Assembly (NCBI GenBank): GCA_028280635.1
Contig: JANQLM010000014.1
Coordinates: forward strand, 62,001 to 126,000
Length of the DNA stretch: 64,000 nucleotides
Direction: 5' to 3'
Source: Halieaceae bacterium
GTDB lineage: Bacteria > Pseudomonadota > Gammaproteobacteria > Pseudomonadales > Halieaceae
Below, piece by piece: positions 41,902 to 49,510 of this stretch (the first letter of the stretch is position 1; the number at the start of each line of letters is the position of its first letter). Both the position numbers and the translations under genes were made by a program. The notes under the pieces are model-generated. The model searched no databases. It was not told the DNA's origin and was given only the letters and a program-made list of their open reading frames with translations.

Positions 41902-42813
41902 ATGAGCGATAATCCGCCGGACGCCGGCAGGTGGTGCCGCAACTGCGGCGCGCCGTTACAGGGAGACTACTGCGGGCGGTGCGGCCAGCGTGACCGTGAC
42001 CTGCGCCTCGCGGATATCGCCGGTGAGGCGCTGGAAGAAGTGACCGACCTGGACTCCCGCCTGTGGGTCACCCTCAAGACCCTGGTGCTGCGACCGGGTC
42101 GTATCACCGCTGACTATATCGGTGGGCGCCGGGCCCGCTACCTGCCGCCAGTGCGGCTGTACCTGGTGGTGAGTTTCCTGGTGTTCCTGAGCCTGTCATT
42201 GGTCCAGTCCCCCGCGGTGAATACCGTAGGTGTCGACCCGGAGGCGGTCGATAGCAAGGAGACCGGCATTTACATCCCACGCACCAATGAAGCCGGCGAG
42301 CAGGAGATTCTTTCCATCAAGGAGTTTATCGAAGCAGAGGGCCTGCAGGATGAGATCGAAGCGCTGCCGGGCTGGTTGCAGTCGCCACTCGAGCGGATGG
42401 TCGTTAACGCTGAGCGTATACGGGACAACCCGGATGCCTTGATGGATGACCTGACCCGGCGCCTGCCGCAGATGATGTTCTTCCTGCTGCCATTGTTTGC
42501 CGTGATGCTGTGGCTGTTCTACGCCCGCTCGCCTTACCACTACCTGGAGCACCTGGTGTTTTCGGTGCATTACCACACGGTGGCCTTCCTGGCCTTCCTG
42601 ATCATGCAGCCATTGAACCTGTTGATGCCGGGCGACTACGTCGGGCTGGTCACCCTGGCCCTGATGATCTACCTGCCGTTTGCCCTCCGGGGCGCTTATG
42701 CCAGCTCGAAGCGGGCGGCAGCGGTGAAGGGCATGGTGCTGGCCGTGTCCTACTACTTTGTGGTGGTGCTCACCGGGACCCTGGTGGTGCTGCTGACGCT
42801 AGCTTTTCTCTGA
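41902..42813 (+). CDS. DUF3667-type membrane protein with zinc ribbon
   Basis: This encodes 303 residues. The N-terminus has a four-Cys zinc ribbon, CRNCGAPLQGDYCGRCGQ (about residues 12-29). Next is the conserved region LKTLVLRPGRITADYIGGRR, then four to five membrane helices from about residue 90 to the end. This is the DUF3667 pattern. The function is unknown; many members sit near cell-envelope genes. I use the ATG at 41902; an ATG three codons upstream (41893) is possible. The 3' end overlaps the convergent LysR gene by 44 bases. Confidence 0.8.
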   Translation: MSDNPPDAGRWCRNCGAPLQGDYCGRCGQRDRDLRLADIAGEALEEVTDLDSRLWVTLKTLVLRPGRITADYIGGRRARYLPPVRLYLVVSFLVFLSLSLVQSPAVNTVGVDPEAVDSKETGIYIPRTNEAGEQEILSIKEFIEAEGLQDEIEALPGWLQSPLERMVVNAERIRDNPDALMDDLTRRLPQMMFFLLPLFAVMLWLFYARSPYHYLEHLVFSVHYHTVAFLAFLIMQPLNLLMPGDYVGLVTLALMIYLPFALRGAYASSKRAAAVKGMVLAVSYYFVVVLTGTLVVLLTLAFL

Positions 42814-43741
42814 GTTCCGCCCGCACGTCGAGAATCTGTTGCCACAGCCAGTTGTGCAGCGGCGAGTTCTCGGTGCGGCGGTGCCGCACCAGCATGTACT
42901 CGATGGAGTAGTCCACGTCCGGCGGCAGTTCCAGTGCCTGGATCTTGTAGGCCAGGGTCGGGTTACCCATCAGGAAGGGCGGTGCCGGCATCAGGTGGTC
43001 GGTGTTGCGCAGCACCTCGATGGCCGTCATCAGATGGCTGGTTTCGAAGCCGCCCTGCATCTCCTGCACGGTCTCCAGGCGGCGGGTAATGCTGTCGCGG
43101 GTCTGGATGAACTCCAGTTCCTCCATATCGGCCATGTACAACCGCATGATCGGGTAGCGGAGGATGTTGTCCCAGCTCGACGGCTGCCCGGTGAGGGGGT
43201 GCGCTTCGCGGGCCAGCAGCACGGGCTTGGCCCCACCCATGGCCTCGCAGAGGAACTCGTCGCCGTAGCGGGCGTGCTTGATGTGCACGGCCAGGTCCAG
43301 TTCCCCCAGGGCAAGCTGATCCAACTGGTGCTCGACCCGGGTAATGGTTCGCACCGTCAGCCGCGGCGCCAGGAATGACAACCGGTGGATCAGGGGTGGC
43401 AGCAGCCAGACACCGATGTACTCGGAAATCGCGATCGTGACCTCGCCGCGGTAGACACTCGGGTCGAAATCGTGGCCGGCCAACAGGTGCTGGATGCCCT
43501 GCAGCACGGTTTCCAGCTCGGCGGCCAGATCCAGTGCCCGCGGGGTGGGGCGCATGCCGTGGGAACTGCGGGTAAACAGCGGGTCGTCGAATACCTCGCG
43601 CAGCCGCGACAGGGTCTTGCTCATGGCGGGCTGGGTGATAAACAGGCGTTCTGCGGCCCGGGACACATTGCACTCCTCCAGCATCACCTGCAGGGCGATC
43701 AGCAGGTTGAGGTCGATGCGTGATAAGTCGCGGGTTTCCAT
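42770..43741 (-). CDS. LysR-family transcription regulator
   Basis: This encodes 323 residues. The winged HTH at about residues 8-66 has LNLLIALQVMLEECNVSRAA and the recognition helix region TQPAMSKTLSRLREVF. The C-terminal two-lobed effector domain runs from about residue 95. It resembles the NodD-like group by its start (DLSRIDLNLL). The effector is unknown. A divergent transcript with an operator-like repeat begins just upstream, the usual setting for control of a neighbour by LysR proteins. Confidence 0.92.
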   Translation of the reverse strand: METRDLSRIDLNLLIALQVMLEECNVSRAAERLFITQPAMSKTLSRLREVFDDPLFTRSSHGMRPTPRALDLAAELETVLQGIQHLLAGHDFDPSVYRGEVTIAISEYIGVWLLPPLIHRLSFLAPRLTVRTITRVEHQLDQLALGELDLAVHIKHARYGDEFLCEAMGGAKPVLLAREAHPLTGQPSSWDNILRYPIMRLYMADMEELEFIQTRDSITRRLETVQEMQGGFETSHLMTAIEVLRNTDHLMPAPPFLMGNPTLAYKIQALELPPDVDYSIEYMLVRHRRTENSPLHNWLWQQILDVRAELREKLASAAPPGSR

Positions 43742-43774
43742 GGGGTGACGGGGCTGTTACTGATATAAATTCAA

Positions 43775-43791
43775 GTAATGGTATTCATTAC
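43775..43791. promoter_or_regulatory. Candidate LysR operator
   Basis: GTAATG-GTATT-CATTAC is a perfect 6-base inverted repeat with a 5-base spacer, in the form T-N11-A. It lies between the LysR gene and the divergent small-ORF promoter at 43801. Confidence 0.5.
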
Positions 43792-43800
43792 GCTAATACA

Positions 43801-43830
43801 TTGGAACTATATCAGGGCCGTCACCATAAT
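43801..43830 (+). promoter_or_regulatory. Promoter of the small-ORF transcript
   Basis: TTGGAA (43801-43806), 18 bases, CATAAT (43825-43830). It is close to the sigma70 consensus, starts just after the operator-like repeat and would begin a transcript near 43837. Confidence 0.45.
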
Positions 43831-43862
43831 CACACCGTCTGGTAATCGAAAGGAATACCCAA

Positions 43863-43943
43863 ATGTTCATAGCAGCAACGTTTGGACTGTATTTCGCTCT
43901 TCTCGGTTGGATTGCCTGGGACGAGATTCAAAGCGCACGCTGA
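43863..43943 (+). CDS. 26-residue membrane microprotein
   Basis: This is a complete short ORF: ATG at 43863 with AAAGGA about 10 bases upstream, and stop at 43941-43943. The product is one hydrophobic helix (FIAATFGLYFALLGWIAW) followed by DEIQSAR, a pattern typical of small single-pass membrane proteins. It is framed by its own promoter, a LysR-type operator and a strong terminator, so a dedicated short transcript is likely. It could instead be a small RNA with a chance ORF. The neighbouring LysR gene probably controls it. No homolog is known to me. Confidence 0.5.
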   Translation: MFIAATFGLYFALLGWIAWDEIQSAR

Positions 43944-43993
43944 GTCCCAGATCTTCGAGAGACGACATCCAGGTCCAACACTAGTTAGATTCA

Positions 43994-44020
43994 AACCCGC
44001 CGCAAGGCGGGTTTTTTTTT
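43994..44020 (+). terminator. Strong intrinsic terminator after the small ORF
   Basis: AACCCGCC-GCAA-GGCGGGTT is an 8-bp stem with a stable GCAA tetraloop, followed by a run of nine T. It ends the short transcript that starts near 43837, about 180 bases long. Confidence 0.92.
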
Positions 44021-44067
44021 GTCTCGCCACTTCTATACTGGTGAGCAAAATCTGCCAAGGACTGCTT

Positions 44068-45948
44068 ATGCGCTTCCTCCTCCTGTGCCTGCTGGCCGTT
44101 GCGATACCGCTGGCGGCGGGTCCCATTGAGACCGATACCGACGCCCGCGTGGTGGCCTTCGGCGATGTGCACGGCGCCATCGATGAAGTCACCACCCTGC
44201 TGCGGGAGGTGGGGGTGATAGATGCCAGCGGTAACTGGAGCGGCGGCGACACGCACCTGGTGAGTCTCGGTGACCTGGTGGACCGCGGCGCCGGCTCCCG
44301 GCAAGTGGTGGAACTGCTGATGAAGCTGGAAAAACAGGCCGCCGCCGCGGGGGGCGCGGTGCACGTGGTACTGGGCAATCACGAGGTCATGGTGATGACC
44401 GGCGACCTGCGCTACGTCAGCCGCCCCGAGTTCGCCGCCTTCGCCGCTGATGAGACGGAGGCCGAACGCGAGGCTCTCTACCAGGGGTGGCTGGCAGAGC
44501 AGTCGGACATGGACGAAGCCGCGGCCCGCAAAGCCTTCGAGGACAAGTTTCCCCCGGGCTTTGTTGGCCTGCAGAAAGCTTATGCATCGGACGGCCCGCT
44601 GGGCAACTGGCTCAAGCAATTGCCGCTGGCGATCCGGGTGAATGACCGCCTTTACATACACGCCGGCGCCAGCTCGGCGATCGTCGAAACACCGCTCCGG
44701 GAGATCAACGAGTCCAATCGAGATGACCTGCTGGCCTACATGGCTCTGGTGGAGAAGCTGCAGGGCGGCGGCCAACTGGCCCGCCACGTGGATTTCTGGA
44801 ATCGACGCGCCTACCTGAATACCAGGGCGGAGGCGATTCTGGCGGAGGACCCGAAGGCGCGGCCGGCGTGGTTTGAGGATTTCCTGGCGCTGATGGCGTT
44901 GGAAGATGCTTTCCTGTTCACGCCCGAGAGCCCGATCTGGTACCGCGGCACTGCTTACTGTCATCCCTACGCGGAATCTTTCAATACCGAACGCATTCTC
45001 AAACGCACCGGGACCCGCCAGTTGGTCATCGGGCATACGCCTTATCCGAGGGGGGCAATCTCGCGGCTGGACGGGCAGGTATTGAGGCTGGACACCGGTA
45101 TGCTCAAGTCCGTGTACAAAGGTGTGCCGACGGCCCTGATTGCCGAAGGAGGCGAGTCCTGGCTGCATTACGTTGGCGGGGAAAGCCGCGCCGAACCGCT
45201 GGTGTTTGACCGCAGTATCTCCCAGGAGCTGTGGAAACAAAGCGACGCCGAGCTCGAGGACCTGCTGCGCAACGGGGAGATCGTCAACATCGAAGACATC
45301 GGCACCGGTGTCACCAAACCCAAGCGCCTGACCCTGCGCAGGGGCGACGGGGAAGACTACGCGGTGTTCAAGTACGAGGACACCGACCCGGGCCTCGAGA
45401 GCAAGCCGCGCTTCGTGCCGCGCCGGCACAACGATTCCGATCGCTACCAGTATGATATGGCCGCCTATCGCCTGGATCGCATGATCGACCTGCAGATGGT
45501 GCCGGTGTCGGTGCTTCGCAGCGTGGACGGCGCCGAGGGCGCGGTAGGTGCCTGGCTGCCCAATGCCATCAACGAGCGTGACCGGGCAGAGCAGGACGTT
45601 TCCTTCCAGGGTCACTGCGCCAAGGATGAGCAGTACCGGCTGCGCTTTATCTTCGATGTGCTGGTCTACAACGAGGACCGCAACCTCACCAACATCATGT
45701 GGACCAAGAAGGACTTCATGCTGCGCTTTATCGACCACTCGCTGGCCTTTCGCAGCACCGAACGTCGGCCCAGGCAGTACCGCAAGGTCGAACTCCGGGT
45801 GTCAGACCTGACGGCGCGCAAGCTGGAGGCGCTGGACGAGGAGACCCTGAAAGCGGAGCTGTCCGAGTGGCTGCACCCGCGCCAGATCGAGGCGATCATC
45901 GCCCGCCGCGACCTGATCCTCAGGGAAGCGCTGCGAACCGACCCCTAG
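44068..45948 (+). CDS. Exported metallophosphatase fused to a kinase-like domain
   Basis: This encodes 626 residues. A signal peptide (MRFLLLCLLAVAIPLAAG) is followed by a calcineurin-like phosphatase domain at about 25-345: VAFGDVHGA, LGDLVDRGA, VLGNHEVM and, later, VIGHTPYPRG. The C-terminal part, about residues 410-626, looks like a PI-kinase/FAM20-like fold: an AVFKYEDTD stretch that could hold the ATP lysine, VYNEDRNLTNIMW (a D-x4-N-like element) and RFIDHSLAF (DxG-like). The first half resembles Shewanella-like phosphatases. The pair may phosphorylate and dephosphorylate the same periplasmic target, but this is inference. ATG at 44068 is chosen as the signal peptide start; longer frames overlap the small ORF and the terminator. 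Confidence 0.78.
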   Translation: MRFLLLCLLAVAIPLAAGPIETDTDARVVAFGDVHGAIDEVTTLLREVGVIDASGNWSGGDTHLVSLGDLVDRGAGSRQVVELLMKLEKQAAAAGGAVHVVLGNHEVMVMTGDLRYVSRPEFAAFAADETEAEREALYQGWLAEQSDMDEAAARKAFEDKFPPGFVGLQKAYASDGPLGNWLKQLPLAIRVNDRLYIHAGASSAIVETPLREINESNRDDLLAYMALVEKLQGGGQLARHVDFWNRRAYLNTRAEAILAEDPKARPAWFEDFLALMALEDAFLFTPESPIWYRGTAYCHPYAESFNTERILKRTGTRQLVIGHTPYPRGAISRLDGQVLRLDTGMLKSVYKGVPTALIAEGGESWLHYVGGESRAEPLVFDRSISQELWKQSDAELEDLLRNGEIVNIEDIGTGVTKPKRLTLRRGDGEDYAVFKYEDTDPGLESKPRFVPRRHNDSDRYQYDMAAYRLDRMIDLQMVPVSVLRSVDGAEGAVGAWLPNAINERDRAEQDVSFQGHCAKDEQYRLRFIFDVLVYNEDRNLTNIMWTKKDFMLRFIDHSLAFRSTERRPRQYRKVELRVSDLTARKLEALDEETLKAELSEWLHPRQIEAIIARRDLILREALRTDP

Positions 45949-45955
45949 GTCGTAA

Positions 45956-47638
45956 TCATCCGCTGACGACGCGTAGCTTGGGCCGCACCGCGGCGGGCGC
46001 CCGCTCGCTGGCGGGCAGCTTGCCAGCGGTGGGCCTGGCCACTGCGGTGGGTTTCTTCACGGCGGCCTTTTTGGCCTGCGGGCGTTTGACGCGCGCTTTT
46101 TTGGCGGCTTGCTTGCGGGCCGCCGGCTTGTTGGCCGCCGCCTTTTTCTTCGCCACAGCCCGCTTTGTCGGCGCTTTCTTGCGTCTGGTGGCTTTCTTCT
46201 TCGCTGACGCCTTGAGGCCCCCGGCAGTGGCGGCCGTGTACAGCTCGTTCCAGGATTCCCGTACGCACTGTATGTAAAACTCCGGGTCCGGCATAATTTC
46301 GCGGTCGCCCAGCACGGACAGGTTGACCCGGTGGGATTGGGTAAACACCGTATGGAACAGGCCGACACCGGGGGTCAGCAGGCCGAGGCCCTGGTATTGC
46401 ACCATGCGTGCCCCGGCGCAGAACAGGTCGAAGTTGGGTCCGGGAACGTTGGTGATGACCGTTGAGACGTTGAGCGGTGACAGCCGTGACAGGTGGCGTT
46501 TGGCCCAGAAGCTTGCCGCCGCCCGGGTAATGGCGGGGTTGAGAATTCCGGCGGCTTTGATGGTGTCCAGCAGGGGGCTGGCCTGGCCAAACTCTTTGCC
46601 TTCTGAGGTACTGATATGGATGGCCTTGAGGCGTTCCAGGGGGTTGCTGATGTCGGTGTGCAGGCTCGCGAAAATGGAACCCACCTGGTTGTTATCTTCG
46701 GTCATGGCCCTGCGGGTGCGCAGGTTGACCGGCAGGGTGGCCGCCAGCGCGCCCTCCGGGGTCTCGTCCTTGGCGGCCAGGTAACGCGCCAGCGCGCCAC
46801 CCACCACGGCCAGCGCCACGTCGTTGAGTTTGACCCCAGTGAGGTCCTTCACCTGCTTGAACTCATCCATGCTGAAGTTGGTGGCCTCAAAAATCCGGTA
46901 GGGACCCACCGGGCCGTTGAAGCGGGTGCGGGGCGATTGCACGTCCGGCATGGGAATCTGCTTGCGCATGATCTTTACCGCGAAGGCCCCCAGGTCGCGG
47001 CCCAGGGTGAGGGCGCCACGGGCCATGCCGATACTGTTCTTGACGTTGTTGACCGCCGCCCGGCCCAGTAGCTCAGCGCTGGTGGGGTCGCGGTCCACCA
47101 GTAGTGGCAGGTCCTTGCTGTCTTCCTCGGGTCTGGGCTTGGCGTCCAGGTCGTGCAGGGCCGCCATGAACGCCGCGCCGCCGGCACCATCCACCAGGGA
47201 GTGGTGCATCTTCGTGTACACCGCGAAGCTGCCGGCAGGCAGGTCGGAGATATTGTCCAGGCCTTCAATCACGTAGCACTCCCAGAGCGGCCGCGACATA
47301 TCCAGCGGCCGCGCGTGAAGGCGCGCTACCTGAATGCAGAGCTGGCGCCAGTCGCCGGGTTGCGGCAGGGCGATGTGGCGCAGGTGGAACTCCACGTCGA
47401 AGTTGGCGTCTTTTATCCAGTAGGGGCGGTCAAGACCGCCGGGCACTTCCACCAGGCGGGTGCGGAACAGGGGCAAGCGATTCAGCCGCTGTTCGAAGTT
47501 GGCGATCACCTGCTTGAAGCGGACAAAGCCGCCCGGCGCTGTGGATGGGTCGTAAATCCCCAGTCCGCCCACATGCTGGGGTGTATTGCCCTGTTCCAGG
47601 TTGATAAATGCGCTGTCGAGAATGCCAAGTTGTTTCAT
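45956..47638 (-). CDS. WS/DGAT-type wax ester synthase / diacylglycerol acyltransferase with basic tail
   Basis: This encodes 560 residues. The active-site motif HHSLVDG appears in YTKMHHSLVDGAGG at about residues 143-156, and the start MKQLGILDSAFINLEQGNTP is typical of the family. The C-terminal lobe contains NVSTVITNVPGPN. The enzyme esterifies fatty alcohols or diacylglycerol with acyl-CoA, making storage lipids. After about residue 475 there is a tail of some 80 residues, mostly Lys, Ala, Arg and Pro, that is not part of the family core. It could bind membranes or nucleic acids. Both nearby lipid enzymes and the acyl-CoA dehydrogenases support a lipid-active organism. Confidence 0.93.
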   Translation of the reverse strand: MKQLGILDSAFINLEQGNTPQHVGGLGIYDPSTAPGGFVRFKQVIANFEQRLNRLPLFRTRLVEVPGGLDRPYWIKDANFDVEFHLRHIALPQPGDWRQLCIQVARLHARPLDMSRPLWECYVIEGLDNISDLPAGSFAVYTKMHHSLVDGAGGAAFMAALHDLDAKPRPEEDSKDLPLLVDRDPTSAELLGRAAVNNVKNSIGMARGALTLGRDLGAFAVKIMRKQIPMPDVQSPRTRFNGPVGPYRIFEATNFSMDEFKQVKDLTGVKLNDVALAVVGGALARYLAAKDETPEGALAATLPVNLRTRRAMTEDNNQVGSIFASLHTDISNPLERLKAIHISTSEGKEFGQASPLLDTIKAAGILNPAITRAAASFWAKRHLSRLSPLNVSTVITNVPGPNFDLFCAGARMVQYQGLGLLTPGVGLFHTVFTQSHRVNLSVLGDREIMPDPEFYIQCVRESWNELYTAATAGGLKASAKKKATRRKKAPTKRAVAKKKAAANKPAARKQAAKKARVKRPQAKKAAVKKPTAVARPTAGKLPASERAPAAVRPKLRVVSG

Positions 47639-47735
47639 GTGGAAGGCCTCTGGTGCGAATCGCCGTTATAGGCTGCTTTATAAAGGTTTTGCAAGAGTTC
47701 CAGGCCAATCAGGGGGCAACGGTATACTGCTGGCC

Positions 47736-49019
47736 ATGACAATAGTATCCAGATACTTCCCGGCGGCCCTGCTGCTCCTTTGTCTGCCGCTCGCCGCGGC
47801 AACGGCGCAGGCTCGCAACCCTGACTCCCTGCCAACGCCTTTTGGGGTGCGCTTTCACGCCGCGGATGTGCCGGTGGCGGAGCCGCTGCCGCCGCGCCAG
47901 AGCACGCCCGAAGAAGATGCCTGGGAGCAGCGGGTGCGCGAGGTGGAGTACCGCAACGGACCCTACGGTCAGGGGATCGCCGAAACCCTGCTGGATGCCG
48001 GCAACTACTTTGCCAGCCGCGGCGATTTCCAGAGTGCCCTGTCCTACTGGCGACGATCGGTACACCTGGTGCGGGTGAACGAGGGCCTGTACAGCCCGCT
48101 GCAGCTGCCGGCCCTGAATAGCCAACTGGAAACCTACCTGCGCCTCGGTGATTACGAGGCGGCCGACGGTGTGAAGTCCTATCTCTTTTTCCTGGCCCGC
48201 CGTCAGCACCCGCAGGGCGACCCGGCGTTGATGGCGGCCACGGTCGACTGGATCGAGTGGCGCCGCCAGCAGTGGCTGCGCTCACCCAACGCCGATGAGC
48301 CGCGTCCACTGCTGACACTGTGGCGGCAGCTCGACCAGCAGACCCGGGAGGACGACACCCGCACCCTGGCCCTCGAGGAACTGGCGCCTCTGACCCATGC
48401 GCAGATCGACCTGCTGTACGTGGTGAGTGCCGAGGACTTCGGGATCGACCGCGAGACCGAGATGATGCTGGGTCGTGGCGCTGCCAATGCCGATGCTGCC
48501 CTTGACCTGGACAGGGCGCAGATTCAGGCCCTGCAGGACTCTGCCTACCCCCGCGGTCGCAAACGCCTGGAGCTGCTGCTGGAGCGCGCAGCGGAAGCCG
48601 GGGACCTGCTCGAGCAGGCCCGTGCCCACCGGGCGCTGGGTGACTGGCATCTGTGGTATGGCAGCAGCAAGCGGGCGGCTCCACACTACCGCGATAGCTG
48701 GCGGCAGCTCGATGAACTGCAGCGTCTGGATTTGCAGCACACCTGGTACGGTGCACCGGTGGAACTGCCCGCCGGCAATATCATGTGGGCGCCCCGATCG
48801 CCGCTGGAAGGCGATGACAGTGTTCCGGTTGTGGCGCGCTTTGATGTGGATGCCCGTGGGCGCCCTCGCAATGTAGAGAGCGAGCCCCGCGACCCGGAAC
48901 GGGAGGCGCGCGCGGTCAGGCTGACGCGTTTGCTGCGCGGCAGCCGCATGCGGCCGCGACTGGATGCCGGGGAAATGGTAGACACCACGGCCCTGGAGCG
49001 GGAGTACCGGGTGCCCTGA
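47736..49019 (+). CDS. Exported protein with helical repeats and TonB-like C-terminus
   Basis: This encodes 427 residues with a signal peptide ending about TAQA (residue 25). Residues about 70-180 look like tetratricopeptide-type helical repeats (GIAETLLDAGNYFASRGDFQ). The C-terminal end, from about residue 362 (VPVVARFDVDARGRPRNV to the final VP), resembles the TonB C-terminal domain or energy-transducer fold. There is no N-terminal TonB-like membrane anchor. The function is unknown; it could be a periplasmic assembly factor. ATG at 47736 is the signal peptide start. Confidence 0.65.
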   Translation: MTIVSRYFPAALLLLCLPLAAATAQARNPDSLPTPFGVRFHAADVPVAEPLPPRQSTPEEDAWEQRVREVEYRNGPYGQGIAETLLDAGNYFASRGDFQSALSYWRRSVHLVRVNEGLYSPLQLPALNSQLETYLRLGDYEAADGVKSYLFFLARRQHPQGDPALMAATVDWIEWRRQQWLRSPNADEPRPLLTLWRQLDQQTREDDTRTLALEELAPLTHAQIDLLYVVSAEDFGIDRETEMMLGRGAANADAALDLDRAQIQALQDSAYPRGRKRLELLLERAAEAGDLLEQARAHRALGDWHLWYGSSKRAAPHYRDSWRQLDELQRLDLQHTWYGAPVELPAGNIMWAPRSPLEGDDSVPVVARFDVDARGRPRNVESEPRDPEREARAVRLTRLLRGSRMRPRLDAGEMVDTTALEREYRVP

Positions 49020-49023
49020 GGCG

Positions 49024-49506
49024 TTACTTCGGCAGCGGGTGTGACGCGAAGCTGTGCTGCACCGCGGGTGCTTTGCCAGGATCTACAAACACCGTGGCGA
49101 GCACCGGCTGGCGGCCGATGACCCAGGTGTAGTGGTCGTGGCTGTTAAGCGTCACGGTGACCTGGTTGATACCGGGCTTGAACAGGCTCTTGTCCAGGTG
49201 CAGCCACTCTCCGTAGATGCGCACCCGCTTCTTGCCGTTGATCAGCAGGTGGGCGTGGCCCTCGGCCGTGCCCTCCGGGGCATCCCCGGCCAGCAGCGGT
49301 GATTCGAGCTGGTAGTTGGTCACTATCACCTGCAGGTTGAAGCCGTTGCTGGCATCCTCGTGAAGCACAATTTCCAGGGCCGGGTGCTGGTAACCCCGGG
49401 GCAGTACCAGTGGCTCGTGGTTGTGCACCATCACGTCCTTGATCGGTTCCTGGGCGCTGGCCAGGCCAGACGCCAGCCACAGTGCCAGCAGGCAGAGGCT
49501 GCGCAT
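49024..49506 (-). CDS. Small exported protein of unknown function
   Basis: This encodes 160 residues with a signal peptide ending near ASAQ (residue 19). The mature part has beta-rich features and no known catalytic motif; HAHLLINGKKRVRIYGEWLH and NSHDHYTWVIG suggest a metal- or copper-binding beta fold. It is co-oriented with and lies four bases after the YHYH lipoprotein gene, so it forms an operon with it, and the histidine-rich look is shared. The ATG at 49506 is the signal peptide start; the longer frame overlaps the YHYH gene. Confidence 0.7.
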   Translation of the reverse strand: MRSLCLLALWLASGLASAQEPIKDVMVHNHEPLVLPRGYQHPALEIVLHEDASNGFNLQVIVTNYQLESPLLAGDAPEGTAEGHAHLLINGKKRVRIYGEWLHLDKSLFKPGINQVTVTLNSHDHYTWVIGRQPVLATVFVDPGKAPAVQHSFASHPLPK

Positions 49507-49510
49507 GCTG

